Source of the DNA: CAZYSK01 sp964649415
Lineage (GTDB): Bacteria; Chloroflexota; Anaerolineae; B4-G1
DNA: 64,000 bases
Assembly (NCBI GenBank): GCA_964649415.1
Contig: CAZYSK010000006.1
Coordinates: forward strand, 62,001-126,000
Reading direction: 5' to 3'
Made by a program: the position numbers and the translations under genes. The notes below the pieces were generated by a model, which saw only the letters and a list, made by a program, of their open reading frames with translations, made no database searches and was not told the DNA's origin. This document shows, in pieces, positions 18,006 to 24,883 of this stretch (position 1 is its first letter; every line of letters starts with the position of its first letter).

Positions 18006-18893
18006 ATGATAACACGAACCCGCCTATGGCAAATAACGCGCCGTGACGTGAAGTTCATGGTCGAGACGCTGATGCCAGAGCACAGCGACCAGGAACGCGT
18101 CGCTGACCTCATTCTTGAGGACGAGCAACTCATCGAGGCCATGCTGAGTGACGAGCGGCTCTTCCAGCGCCTGATGGGCGAGGCAGACGTTCCAGGCGTC
18201 GATCCCGACCGGCCGCGGTCGGCCGCTTCCGCCCGGGCCTCCGATGAAGTCTTGCTCTTCGTCTCGCCGTGGCTCTTCTTCACCGTGCTTCTGCAGCGGG
18301 CACGGCGGGACCTGGAGCGGGAGACTTTCACCACGGAACGGCGTCACCAGCAGAAGGTGCTTCTCTTCGACACCGACCAGGTTATCGAGCTGCTAGAGCA
18401 GGAATCGCTGCGGGATTACCTGGCGGCCATGTTGGCCTCGTTCACCCGCATCCAGAGCAGGACGATGGCGGTCCGGGTGCGGCAGGGCCTCTGGCACAAG
18501 TATCGCATCAGCGACCTCAACGTCGAGAGCATGGTGCGCTACTGCCAGGCCTTGGACGAGGATCTGCGTTTTGAACCCTACAAGCGCATTGCCGACGTGT
18601 GTCTCTTCATGGCAGGTATGTTCCCCGACTACATCGAGGCCCAGCACCGCTACCCCCTGAGCCGCCGCATCCGGCCACGCATGAAGGGCCGGATCTGCAA
18701 GAGCCGGGAGGACTACGAGGCTCACGGGCGAGCCTTCTACCGGCTGGCGGCGGAGCACGAGCGCGCCGGGGTGGAGGGACTGGATGGCATCCTAGCGACG
18801 CTGTCGGAGCGCTTCATCCTGGCCGAGAAGCCGTTGAGCTTCGTGGCCGATCGGTATCTCCACTTCACCAGGCACAGGCTGTTCGAGCTGTAA
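18006..18893 (+). CDS. Unrecognised cytosolic helical protein downstream of the radical SAM gene
   Basis: The product is 295 residues from the ATG at 18006 (starting MITRTRLWQITRRDVKFM). I do not recognise the family. It is mostly helical, rich in Arg and Glu, and has no signal peptide; a moderately hydrophobic stretch VLLFVSPWLFFTVLL near residue 80 is too isolated to call a membrane anchor. It sits 80 bp after the radical SAM gene, with the palindrome-like sequences GCCGGCA...TGCCGGC and CCGACCG...CGATCGG between them. No clear ribosome site precedes the chosen start, so an internal start at the following Met (MVETLMPEHS) is possible. It may be a partner or substrate-binding subunit of the radical SAM enzyme. 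Confidence 0.68.
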   Translation: MITRTRLWQITRRDVKFMVETLMPEHSDQERVADLILEDEQLIEAMLSDERLFQRLMGEADVPGVDPDRPRSAASARASDEVLLFVSPWLFFTVLLQRARRDLERETFTTERRHQQKVLLFDTDQVIELLEQESLRDYLAAMLASFTRIQSRTMAVRVRQGLWHKYRISDLNVESMVRYCQALDEDLRFEPYKRIADVCLFMAGMFPDYIEAQHRYPLSRRIRPRMKGRICKSREDYEAHGRAFYRLAAEHERAGVEGLDGILATLSERFILAEKPLSFVADRYLHFTRHRLFEL

Positions 18894-18899
18894 GAGCGC

Positions 18900-19658
18900 T
18901 CAGTCGCTGCGCCGGCCGGGGACGATGTACACGGTCCTCTTGTAAGGCTGCACCTGCTCCGCAACCCGCTCCTTGACGATATTCCCGGAGACGTGCATCA
19001 GCGTGTCGTTGAAGTCGGGATCCACGCCCATCCCGGCCAGGCAGGGGTAGTGATGGTGCAGCAAACCGGCGGTCTCCTCGGCCTTGTCCACCGACACACC
19101 CACCAGCCCCTGGGCCACGTGCCGCGCGCAGCCACAGAAGGCGTCGCGCACAACCGTCACCTGGGTGATCGTCCGGCTCCGAGGGTCCACGGTGATGCGG
19201 AACTCGGGCCTTCCGAAGTGCTGCGCGAACTCGGCGATGAGCGGATGATCGTACGCCAACTGGTGACGACGGACGTTGTAGTGAGTCCCGGTGAGTGAGC
19301 AGAGCGGCTTGGGCGTGACGCAAGCCACGTCCATATCGGCCAACCATCCCCGCAGTTGCCGGGCCAGGCCGCGCGGCAGCCACTCCTCCCGGTCCACCGG
19401 CGCGATGACCGCACCTGCCCCCGTCATCCGCGCCACCTCCGGGATGAGCTCCGCCACGCCCTTGTGCTCGCCAAATGCCAGGATCAGGTCGGTGGAAGGG
19501 AGCGACGCAGGCAGGTATTCCTCGGGGTAGTCAACGACGGGCGGCAGGACCGCCGGTGCCCGCCACACCTCGACCTGCCAATCGGAGGGACCGTTTGCAC
19601 GGATGTTGTCCACATGTCGCTGTCCGTACTCACCGCTGATGACCGCCAGAATGTCCAT
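18900..19658 (-). CDS. DUF166 domain protein
   Basis: This 252-residue cytoplasmic protein starts MDILAVISGEYGQRHVDNIR, the typical opening of DUF166, a family found mainly in archaea and some anaerobic bacteria and of unknown function. Conserved residues include a cluster of cysteines around DAFCGCARHVAQGL and HHHYPCLAG, suggesting metal or Fe-S binding. The ATG at 19658 is chosen because it aligns with the family start. Its stop is only 6 bp from the stop of the convergently transcribed unknown gene, so the three-gene block (radical SAM, unknown, DUF166) is compact. Confidence 0.78.
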   Translation of the reverse strand: MDILAVISGEYGQRHVDNIRANGPSDWQVEVWRAPAVLPPVVDYPEEYLPASLPSTDLILAFGEHKGVAELIPEVARMTGAGAVIAPVDREEWLPRGLARQLRGWLADMDVACVTPKPLCSLTGTHYNVRRHQLAYDHPLIAEFAQHFGRPEFRITVDPRSRTITQVTVVRDAFCGCARHVAQGLVGVSVDKAEETAGLLHHHYPCLAGMGVDPDFNDTLMHVSGNIVKERVAEQVQPYKRTVYIVPGRRSD

Positions 19659-19750
19659 AATCCTCGTGCCCCTTCCTGCGCCAACAGACGGCACCGCTGC
19701 GCCCCGGCCCCAGCGGAGCATCGTTGCAACGCAGGCATACCTGTACTAAA

Positions 19751-19791
19751 CTGCCCCGACCGGCGCTGGTCACCATTGCCGGTCGGGGCAG
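19751..19791. repeat. Long intergenic palindrome
   Basis: A perfect 14-bp inverted repeat (CTGCCCCGACCGGC and complement) with a 13-nt loop between two minus-strand genes. It could terminate transcription of the small membrane protein gene at 19893-20078. The GACCG core recurs in other hairpins of this window (27430-27447, 27588-27610). Confidence 0.6.
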
Positions 19792-19892
19792 ACGCTGCGC
19801 CGTCATCTGACTGGCGCCAAGGCAGACCAGTCACGCGCGCTTAGCGCGGACATCCACGATGCCGACTGATACGGACGACGACTGCCGGAGGG

Positions 19893-20078
19893 CTATTTCC
19901 TGAACAGCATGATCAGCCCTACAATGGCCACAATCGCTCCCGCGACGGTGCCGATGATCTGCTGAGGGCCGAACACGATGTTGCCACCTCCGAGCCCGAG
20001 AGGATCAGCCGCCGCTGACACCACCAAGATTACGAGCCCAAGCACGAGCAGAGCGATGCCTATAGTCTTATTGCTCAT
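19893..20078 (-). CDS. Small two-helix membrane protein
   Basis: This 61-residue protein has two hydrophobic helices (GIALLVLGLVILVVSAAA and IIGTVAGAIVAIVGLIMLF) joined by a glycine-rich loop. The ATG is preceded by GGGGAGGTGGC, and a promoter lies about 200 bp upstream. Short two-helix proteins of this type are usually of unknown function; nothing in the neighbours indicates a role. Confidence 0.72.
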   Translation of the reverse strand: MSNKTIGIALLVLGLVILVVSAAADPLGLGGGNIVFGPQQIIGTVAGAIVAIVGLIMLFRK

Positions 20079-20282
20079 CTATGCCACCTCCCCTCTTCTT
20101 CCCGCCAATGGTCCACCAGCCAAACGCGCGGACCGTTCCAATCCGCCGGACGCTGCCCAGACGGCGCGGACGCGGACGTCCGTTCGGCGGACCTGCACAC
20201 CGATGTCGCGGACGCAGACGCCCGTCGCAGACGCTCAGGAGCGGTCGGTCTCCGCCCCTACTGCAAACGGGGCGCACAGGTT

Positions 20283-20310
20283 ATTATACGCCAGTTATTA
20301 TAATGGGCAA
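20283..20310 (-). promoter_or_regulatory. Putative promoter of the small membrane protein gene
   Basis: Minus strand: TATAAT (20283-20288), 16-bp spacer, TTGCCC (20305-20310). A second TATAAT overlaps the spacer. The resulting leader would be about 200 nt; the sequence in between (20079-20282) holds repeated GCGGACG-type motifs but no gene. Confidence 0.5.
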
Positions 20311-20384
20311 CAGTGCATGGGAGGTGGCGACGAAAGTTAAAAAGAGCCTAAAATCCGTCTGGTGGCTGCCGCGATATTGCGCCC

Positions 20385-21608
20385 TCAGTCCCCCTCTTCC
20401 AGAAGGCGACGCTCCCCTTCCAGCGCGCGGATGTCCGTGACGTCCTGGCTCACCTCGAGCGTGCCCTGGTACGCACCACGTTCATCCCGCACGGCGAAGT
20501 ACCGGATGTGAATGAACCGTCCCCCCATCTGAATCCAGAACTCGGCCTCGTCGCGCCGCCCGGCGCGGAAATCGTCCAGGATGCGCTGCACGCGGTGGAC
20601 GCTGGCGGGCGGATGGCACTGCTGCACCTTGCGCCCGATGATGGCCGGGGAACGGGGGAAAATGCGCTCCTTGGTCGCCGAGAAGAACCGCACCGCGTCA
20701 TCCTGGTCCACGTACGTGACGTCAACCGGCAGGTGGGTCAGCATCCAGTTGACCTGCTGTGCCGTAAGCGCGCCGGTGTCCAGGGGGATCAATCCACCCG
20801 CAGGGCCCTCCCTCACCTGTAGGGGCGTGGTCCCCGCGCCCTCCTCGCCGTGGGGGACGCCACGCGGCGACCACTGATCCCCGGGCTCCACGTAGCAGTA
20901 GCCCACCTCGGGCCCCTGGGCACGGATCGCCGCCCACTCACCCTGGCTCAGCGTCTCCAGCGCGGCGGGGAAGAGAATGTGCTCCTCCTTGTAGAACATA
21001 TCCCGGATAGCCGTGCCGAGCGCCTCTAGGACCTCAACAGCCTCGTCTTTTCCCCCATCCGCGCGGGGACCATCGTCCAGCAAGCCGCCGAGTTTCTTCC
21101 AACCGGCCCGAACGTCATCGTGAATAGCCCACATCACCGCCGCCGGGCCCTTCAGGCCGTGCTGCTCCAGGTAGGGGAACAGGATATTCTCCTTCCGCAG
21201 GTAGTGCTTCTCGTACGCCTGGAGTTTTCGCAGGTGCGCGCGGGCCTGCTCCCATTGAGACGCGCCAACCGCCGCCTCGAGCGCGTCCAACACCTGGGCG
21301 GCCGCGGCGTTCTCGGCTTGAAACGTGTGGACGGGGTGGCCGGGAATCATCTCGGGCTGAGACTGGCTATCCAGCGACTCCCGGAAGACGGCGACGTGCA
21401 CGTCACACAGCCGCTTGATCTCCGAATCCGGCATCCCCTCGGCGATGAGGGCTTGCTCGATCTCGGCGATCTCCTGCGCGCCGACGTCCCGCAGAAGCGC
21501 CGCGAACTCTTCCTTGACCTCATCGACCGTCCTGCCTTCGTGCAATTGGCGGATCAGTCGCTTCAACGTCTCCCTGCGCTTAGACTGGTTGTCGATGTAC
21601 TCACTCAT
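20385..21608 (-). CDS. DUF438 / hemerythrin / PAS sensor-like protein
   Basis: The 407-residue cytoplasmic protein has three parts: an N-terminal DUF438 helical domain (to about residue 75), a hemerythrin-like domain (about 90-235) with iron-ligand motifs HPVHTFQAEN, EKHYLRKENILFPYLE and FYKEEHILFPAAL, and a C-terminal PAS domain (about 290-395) beginning at LPVDVTYVDQDD. Proteins of this architecture are thought to sense oxygen, nitric oxide or redox state. Its neighbours are a MoaD-like protein, two ferredoxins and a Crp/Fnr regulator on the same strand, which fits a redox-stress or anaerobic regulon. The ATG is preceded by AGGAGG. Confidence 0.9.
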   Translation of the reverse strand: MSEYIDNQSKRRETLKRLIRQLHEGRTVDEVKEEFAALLRDVGAQEIAEIEQALIAEGMPDSEIKRLCDVHVAVFRESLDSQSQPEMIPGHPVHTFQAENAAAAQVLDALEAAVGASQWEQARAHLRKLQAYEKHYLRKENILFPYLEQHGLKGPAAVMWAIHDDVRAGWKKLGGLLDDGPRADGGKDEAVEVLEALGTAIRDMFYKEEHILFPAALETLSQGEWAAIRAQGPEVGYCYVEPGDQWSPRGVPHGEEGAGTTPLQVREGPAGGLIPLDTGALTAQQVNWMLTHLPVDVTYVDQDDAVRFFSATKERIFPRSPAIIGRKVQQCHPPASVHRVQRILDDFRAGRRDEAEFWIQMGGRFIHIRYFAVRDERGAYQGTLEVSQDVTDIRALEGERRLLEEGD

Positions 21609-21657
21609 GGCTTCCTCCTATCCCATCTCTAACCTAACAAGACGTCCGTCTGCTCGG

Positions 21658-22002
21658 CTACACGACCAGCAGTGCCATGTCGTGGGCAAACAGCCCCAGC
21701 CGGTCGCCGGAGCGAAGCGGTGTATCCCATCTCTGCGGCGGACCATCTGCGCCGCCGTGGGCCTCCTGGTAGCCCAGCCAGGGAGCCATCCCGTTCCGGG
21801 TCGAGAGCAGCCGCCCGTTCAGAAAGACGTGGCACACCCCGGCCAGCGGGACACCCAACCTCTCCAACGCCGTCCTCACCGTCTCCCCAGCCTCTGGCTC
21901 CAGCACGACCACGCGCTCCCCGGTTCCTGCACCCGCATCAGGTCCCAGGCTGGCGGCGTAGCGCCGCAACTCCCCGTACAGGTGGACTTCAAGCACCATC
22001 AT
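21658..22002 (-). CDS. MoaD/ThiS-like ubiquitin-fold protein lacking the terminal diglycine
   Basis: The 114-residue product starts with LEVHLYGELRRYAA and has RTALERLGVP and FLNGRLLSTRNG segments, a beta-grasp layout like MoaD sulfur carriers or the small proteins that accompany tungsten aldehyde oxidoreductases. It ends FAHDMALLVV rather than in the Gly-Gly required for thiocarboxylate formation, so it probably does not carry sulfur. It lies between the hemerythrin-type gene and the ferredoxins. A gap of unknown length separates it from the ferredoxin gene. Confidence 0.68.
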   Translation of the reverse strand: MMVLEVHLYGELRRYAASLGPDAGAGTGERVVVLEPEAGETVRTALERLGVPLAGVCHVFLNGRLLSTRNGMAPWLGYQEAHGGADGPPQRWDTPLRSGDRLGLFAHDMALLVV

Positions 22003-22014
22003 CTACTCCCTTAC

Positions 22015-22260
22015 GGACCGCGGGCATCCCTGCCCGCAGCATCCCTGCCCGCAGCACCCCTGCCCGCAGCACCCCTGCCCGCAGCACCCCTGCCCGCNNN
22101 NNNNNNNNNNNNNNNNNNNNNNNNNNNNNNNNNNNNNNNNNNNNNNNNNNNNNNNNNNNNNNNNNNNNNNNNNNNNNNNNNNNNNNNNNNNNNNNNNCCC
22201 TGCCCGCAGCACCCCTGCCCGCAGCACCCCTGCCCGCAGCACCCCTGCCCGCGCCACCCC
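22015..22260. repeat. 15-bp tandem repeat array interrupted by an assembly gap
   Basis: A palindrome built on GCGGGCATCCCTGCCCGC is followed by repeated 15-bp units of the type CAGCACCCCTGCCCG on both sides of a 100-N run (22098-22197). The N run is a scaffold placeholder, so copy number and true length are unknown. A 25-bp segment at 22015-22039 is identical to one embedded in the LAL gene at 44546-44570. This is not a CRISPR: there are no unique spacers. Confidence 0.85.
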
Positions 22261-22293
22261 AGACCTGTGAGGTTTCAGAAACCTCACAGGTCT
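22261..22293. repeat. Perfect palindrome after the ferredoxin gene
   Basis: A 16-bp inverted repeat (AGACCTGTGAGGTTTC and complement) around a single base. Its inner GGTTTC/GAAACC core is shared with palindromes at 46954-46980 and 56209-56223. It could form a terminator-like stem downstream of the ferredoxin gene on the minus strand. Confidence 0.65.
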
Positions 22294-22303
22294 CTGCCCC
22301 TGC

Positions 22304-22681
22304 CTAGCCGTGGATGAGGGCTGGCAAGCACTTCGTGCACACCCACAGGCTCTGCCCCTGATAGCGAACCGGCACGAGATAGGTCTGGTCCTCACCAGCG
22401 TCGCAGCGAAAACAGCGCTGAGCCATGTAGACCTGTTCCCGCTCCTTCATCAGGGCCTCGGCCCTTTCCTCGTCAAAGTCCGGTGCCTCTCGCGTCTCGA
22501 TGCTCAGTGCCCCGGTCGGACAGACCGGGATACAGAAGCCCGCCCCATCGCAGAGCGCCTCGTCCACCACCCGCGCCTTGCCGTCCACCAGGACGATAGC
22601 GCCCTCGGCACACGGCATCACGCAGGCACCGCATCCGTTACACAGCTCCTCGTCGATCTTGACTATCTGGCGTGTGGCCAT
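22304..22681 (-). CDS. Ferredoxin-like Fe-S protein with C-terminal zinc-ribbon-like motif
   Basis: The 125-residue protein has a full [4Fe-4S] motif CNGCGACVMPC at the N-terminus and a second incomplete one, CDGAGFCIPVC, in which the second cysteine is replaced by alanine. The variant recurs in related ferredoxins and may bind [3Fe-4S] or be structural. The C-terminus carries CFRC and CTKC pairs, a likely zinc ribbon. It would shuttle electrons for a redox enzyme not seen in the window. The gene is 28 bp downstream of a second ferredoxin gene. Confidence 0.88.
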   Translation of the reverse strand: MATRQIVKIDEELCNGCGACVMPCAEGAIVLVDGKARVVDEALCDGAGFCIPVCPTGALSIETREAPDFDEERAEALMKEREQVYMAQRCFRCDAGEDQTYLVPVRYQGQSLWVCTKCLPALIHG

Positions 22682-22709
22682 CGCTCATTTCCTCGCTCTC
22701 TGTTCTCGC

Positions 22710-22991
22710 TCAGTTCTCGCTACCCCAGACGATCTCATACGGGCACGTGATGGCCCCCTGGGGACAGACGGTATCGCATAGCGCACAGTACGTGCAGTCG
22801 GCCGGGCGCACGATGAAAGGGCCATCCGCGCCCATCTCGACCGCGTGCGTCGGGCATCGCGCGACACAAGCGCCACACCGGTCGCACAACTGCAGATTCA
22901 CCACGGGTAATGCCCAGTTCTCCATTAACAAGACGGACGTCCGCGTCCGCTCCCCAGACCAACTCTCAACAAAAACCGCCTCTACTGCCAT
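22710..22991 (-). CDS. Two-cluster [4Fe-4S] ferredoxin
   Basis: The product has two complete cluster motifs, CDRCGACVARCP and CTYCALCDTVCP, typical of 2[4Fe-4S] electron carriers. The first Met of the open frame (22991) gives 93 residues; an internal Met (22925, beginning MENWALPVVN) gives 71 residues and a more usual ferredoxin N-terminus. Neither has a clear ribosome site, so the start is uncertain. It is 82 bp downstream of the Crp/Fnr gene and 28 bp upstream of the other ferredoxin. Confidence 0.86.
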   Translation of the reverse strand: MAVEAVFVESWSGERTRTSVLLMENWALPVVNLQLCDRCGACVARCPTHAVEMGADGPFIVRPADCTYCALCDTVCPQGAITCPYEIVWGSEN

Positions 22992-23030
22992 CAGTGTAGC
23001 AGAAAGGCGGTCGGTCGTCTACGACAAAAG

Positions 23031-23045
23031 TCACACACTGTCACA
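23031..23045. promoter_or_regulatory. Direct TGTGA repeat between the Crp/Fnr gene and the ferredoxins
   Basis: Two TCACA boxes start exactly 10 bp apart (TGTGA on the minus strand, the direction of the ferredoxin genes). TGTGA is the half-site of Crp-type regulators. The spacing is one helical turn but the boxes are direct, not inverted, so this is a suggestive rather than standard operator. Confidence 0.3.
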
Positions 23046-23048
23046 ATA

Positions 23049-23071
23049 GCGCGCCATCAGAATGGCGGCGC
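23049..23071. repeat. Dispersed palindrome overlapping the Crp/Fnr gene end
   Basis: A hairpin containing GCGCCATCAGAATGGCG (23051-23067) sits at the 3' edge of the Crp/Fnr gene. The same 17 bp occurs in reverse complement at 50286-50302, and a diverged form at about 62090-62105, so it is a dispersed palindromic repeat. Confidence 0.65.
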
Positions 23072-23073
23072 TA

Positions 23074-23739
23074 TCAGCGCTCGGATTCGGCCTCCAGTCC
23101 TTCCCGGTCGAGCAACACGATGCGCTGCCGTTCCATGCGCACCAGGCCCGCGTCGTCGAAAGCGCGCAGCGCGCGCCCCACCATATCGCGCACCGTGCCC
23201 AGGTGGGCCGCGATCTCCGCCTGCGTCCACTGCCGAGCAACCCCATCCTCGCCGCCGTGTTCCAGCAGGAAACGGGCCAACCGGCCCCGCACCGTGTGAA
23301 GCGACAGGTCCTCAACCAGGTTGGTCAAGTGGTCCAGCCTGTCGGCGAAGTCTCGCAGGACGGCCAGCGCGACCTCGGGGCACTCGCCCACCAGGCGGCG
23401 GAAGTCCTCACTGGTGACGGAGTAGACGATGGCTTCGGTGACGGCCTCGGCGGTGGCGTGGTTAGCGCCCTGGGGCTGGAAAGGGGGCACCGTGTTGAAG
23501 GAGTGGCCCGGCCCCAGCCGCGCCAGTACCTGCTCACGTCCATCCCGCGAAAGGCGATACGCACGCACCTGCCCGGCAGCGACGAAGTAGACCGCCTGGC
23601 AGGGATCACCCTCGAACATAATGATCTGTCCCGGCTCATAGGCGTGCGCGTGGGCCACCCCTGCGATGCGGCTCAGCGCATCGCCGGAGAGGCCAGCGAA
23701 AAGGGAGACACGACGCAGGGCTTGGAACATGGATTCCAT
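23074..23739 (-). CDS. Crp/Fnr family transcriptional regulator
   Basis: This 221-residue regulator has an N-terminal cyclic-nucleotide-binding-type beta barrel (GQIIMFEGDPCQAVYFVAAG, residues about 36-55) and a C-terminal winged helix with QAEIAAHLGTVRDMVGRALR as the recognition region. It lacks the N-terminal cysteine cluster of true FNR, so it does not sense oxygen through [4Fe-4S]; haem, a nucleotide or another ligand is possible. As the first gene of a minus-strand series with two ferredoxins, a MoaD-like protein and a hemerythrin-type protein, it probably regulates a redox or nitrosative-stress response. Confidence 0.92.
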   Translation of the reverse strand: MESMFQALRRVSLFAGLSGDALSRIAGVAHAHAYEPGQIIMFEGDPCQAVYFVAAGQVRAYRLSRDGREQVLARLGPGHSFNTVPPFQPQGANHATAEAVTEAIVYSVTSEDFRRLVGECPEVALAVLRDFADRLDHLTNLVEDLSLHTVRGRLARFLLEHGGEDGVARQWTQAEIAAHLGTVRDMVGRALRAFDDAGLVRMERQRIVLLDREGLEAESER

Positions 23740-23861
23740 CGCAGCGCCATTGTAGCCTAAAGGGCAGTCATGTCAACGGTCAGACGGACAACACGACCAA
23801 CTCGGACCGCCCCCCCCCGCTATTCGCATTTCGCTATTCGCCACCTTGTCCTCCTGGGATA

Positions 23862-23955
23862 CTCCCTCGATGCCCCGACGGTGAATGAGCCTCCCGAATG
23901 AGCCTTCCTAAGAACCCTTTTGCCTCTTATTCCAAATAGGAGTACAATTGCAGAA
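23862..23955 (+). promoter_or_regulatory. Promoter-bearing repeat, copy 1
   Basis: This intergenic segment shares about 80 bp with 56844-56925. It includes CTCGATGCCCCGAC, GTGAATGAGCCTCC, and a promoter with TTGCCT (23920-23925), a 17-bp spacer containing ATTCCAAATAGG, and TACAAT (23943-23948). Copy 1 also has a 14-bp internal duplication of the GAATGAGCCTCC part. It points into the scarred region at 24067-24806. Confidence 0.7.
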
Positions 23956-24163
23956 GCCAGCTCAGTTCAACACAGGTTTTCGTCCGGCGCGAAGCCGCGA
24001 GACGCAGCTCGACACCCATGACCCGCCATCTCGTTCGGTCAACCACTAGTCTGGTTCACTATAAGAATGGAGGCACAGGGCAAGACAGCGGAAGAAGTCG
24101 GCAGAGCTGTCCATGATGCAGTAGTCGAAGTAGCCAGTCAACTCCCTCCCCGTGTCCTTGTAC
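23956..24163. other. Intergenic segment of lowered GC
   Basis: A short plus-strand reading frame from 24067 begins MEAQGKTAEEVGRAVHDA and looks protein-like for about 35 codons before running into the LysE remnant. No family is recognised and it has no ribosome site, so it is probably another broken fragment. Confidence 0.3.
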
Positions 24164-24403
24164 TCACCGGATTACAGTCAAGAGACCTGAAAGTTCTATC
24201 GCGGTGTAAGCCAAAAGAAGCGACAAGACCAGGTTTACAGCTCTCTGTATCCTGGGTTGTCGCAAGTACGTCCTGATGGCCGATCCAAAGAGAGCCCAGG
24301 TAGAGGTAGCACAGAAAGCAACTGTCGCCAAGGACAATGCCGAAAGCGTCAAGTAAGCTGAGTTTTCCGTTATTGATGCCAAGAACGTTGAATAGATGGT
24401 CAG
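24164..24403 (-). pseudogene. C-terminal remnant of a LysE/RhtB-family exporter
   Basis: Read minus, about 78 residues match the last part of a LysE-type amino-acid exporter, including CATSTWALFGSAIRTYL and NLVLSLLLAYTAIELSGLL. A full member has about 200-210 residues with six helices, so the N-terminal two thirds are missing. The homology stops at the point where the truncated XRE-cupin gene starts on the opposite strand. Confidence 0.62.
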
Positions 24404-24806
24404 TTTATGGAAAATAGCAAACGGTCTACGCGTGCCCTTTACAGCATTTCTCAAAAAGGAGACCTCAGAGGCCACCCTTAGGGCGTTCAGAGAAGACAAG
24501 CCGCTGAAGGGAGCATCGGAAGGCTACCGCCTTTTTCCGCTAGTATCGTTTGGTCCTGAACGTTCATTTGAAGTCTATTATGTGGAGATTGACCCTGAGA
24601 CAACTCTAGACGCTGAAGCACATCAAGGGAATGCAGAGGGGTATGTTTTCGTTGTACAAGGCAAGATTGACATCACTATCGAGGACAGGTGTTATGCAGT
24701 AGATAGTGATCATTTCATCAACTCCCTTGCCAACCGCTCTCACCGATATCAGAATTCCGACAAGGAAACAGCCGTAGCAATCATGCTTATTTCGTATCTG
24801 GCATAG
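24396..24806 (+). pseudogene. N-terminally truncated XRE-cupin regulator
   Basis: The 136 residues begin with the last helix of an XRE helix-turn-helix (VSLWKIANGLRVPFTAFL) and then a cupin sensor domain (YYVEIDPETTLDAEAHQGN, GYVFVVQGKIDITIED, HRYQNSDKETAV). The recognition helices that normally precede LWKIA are absent and an in-frame TAG (24393-24395) lies just before the first ATG, so DNA binding is lost. XRE-cupin regulators are often divergent from LysE exporters, and here both partners have lost their 5' parts at the same point. Confidence 0.65.
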
Positions 24807-24883
24807 CGTCGGGGCCTAAGCAGCGCACGGTGCTACACGAGCGCCATCTCTTCGGCGCACGCAATGAGAGTAGGGGAGGTCGC

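Noticed and set aside
22015..22260. Possible CRISPR array
   Set aside because: The repeats are contiguous 15-bp units without unique spacers, and no cas genes are present.
24067..24276. Short plus-strand frame beginning MEAQGKTAEEVGRAV
   Set aside because: The first 35 codons look protein-like, but it lacks a ribosome site and runs into the LysE remnant on the other strand; no family recognised.
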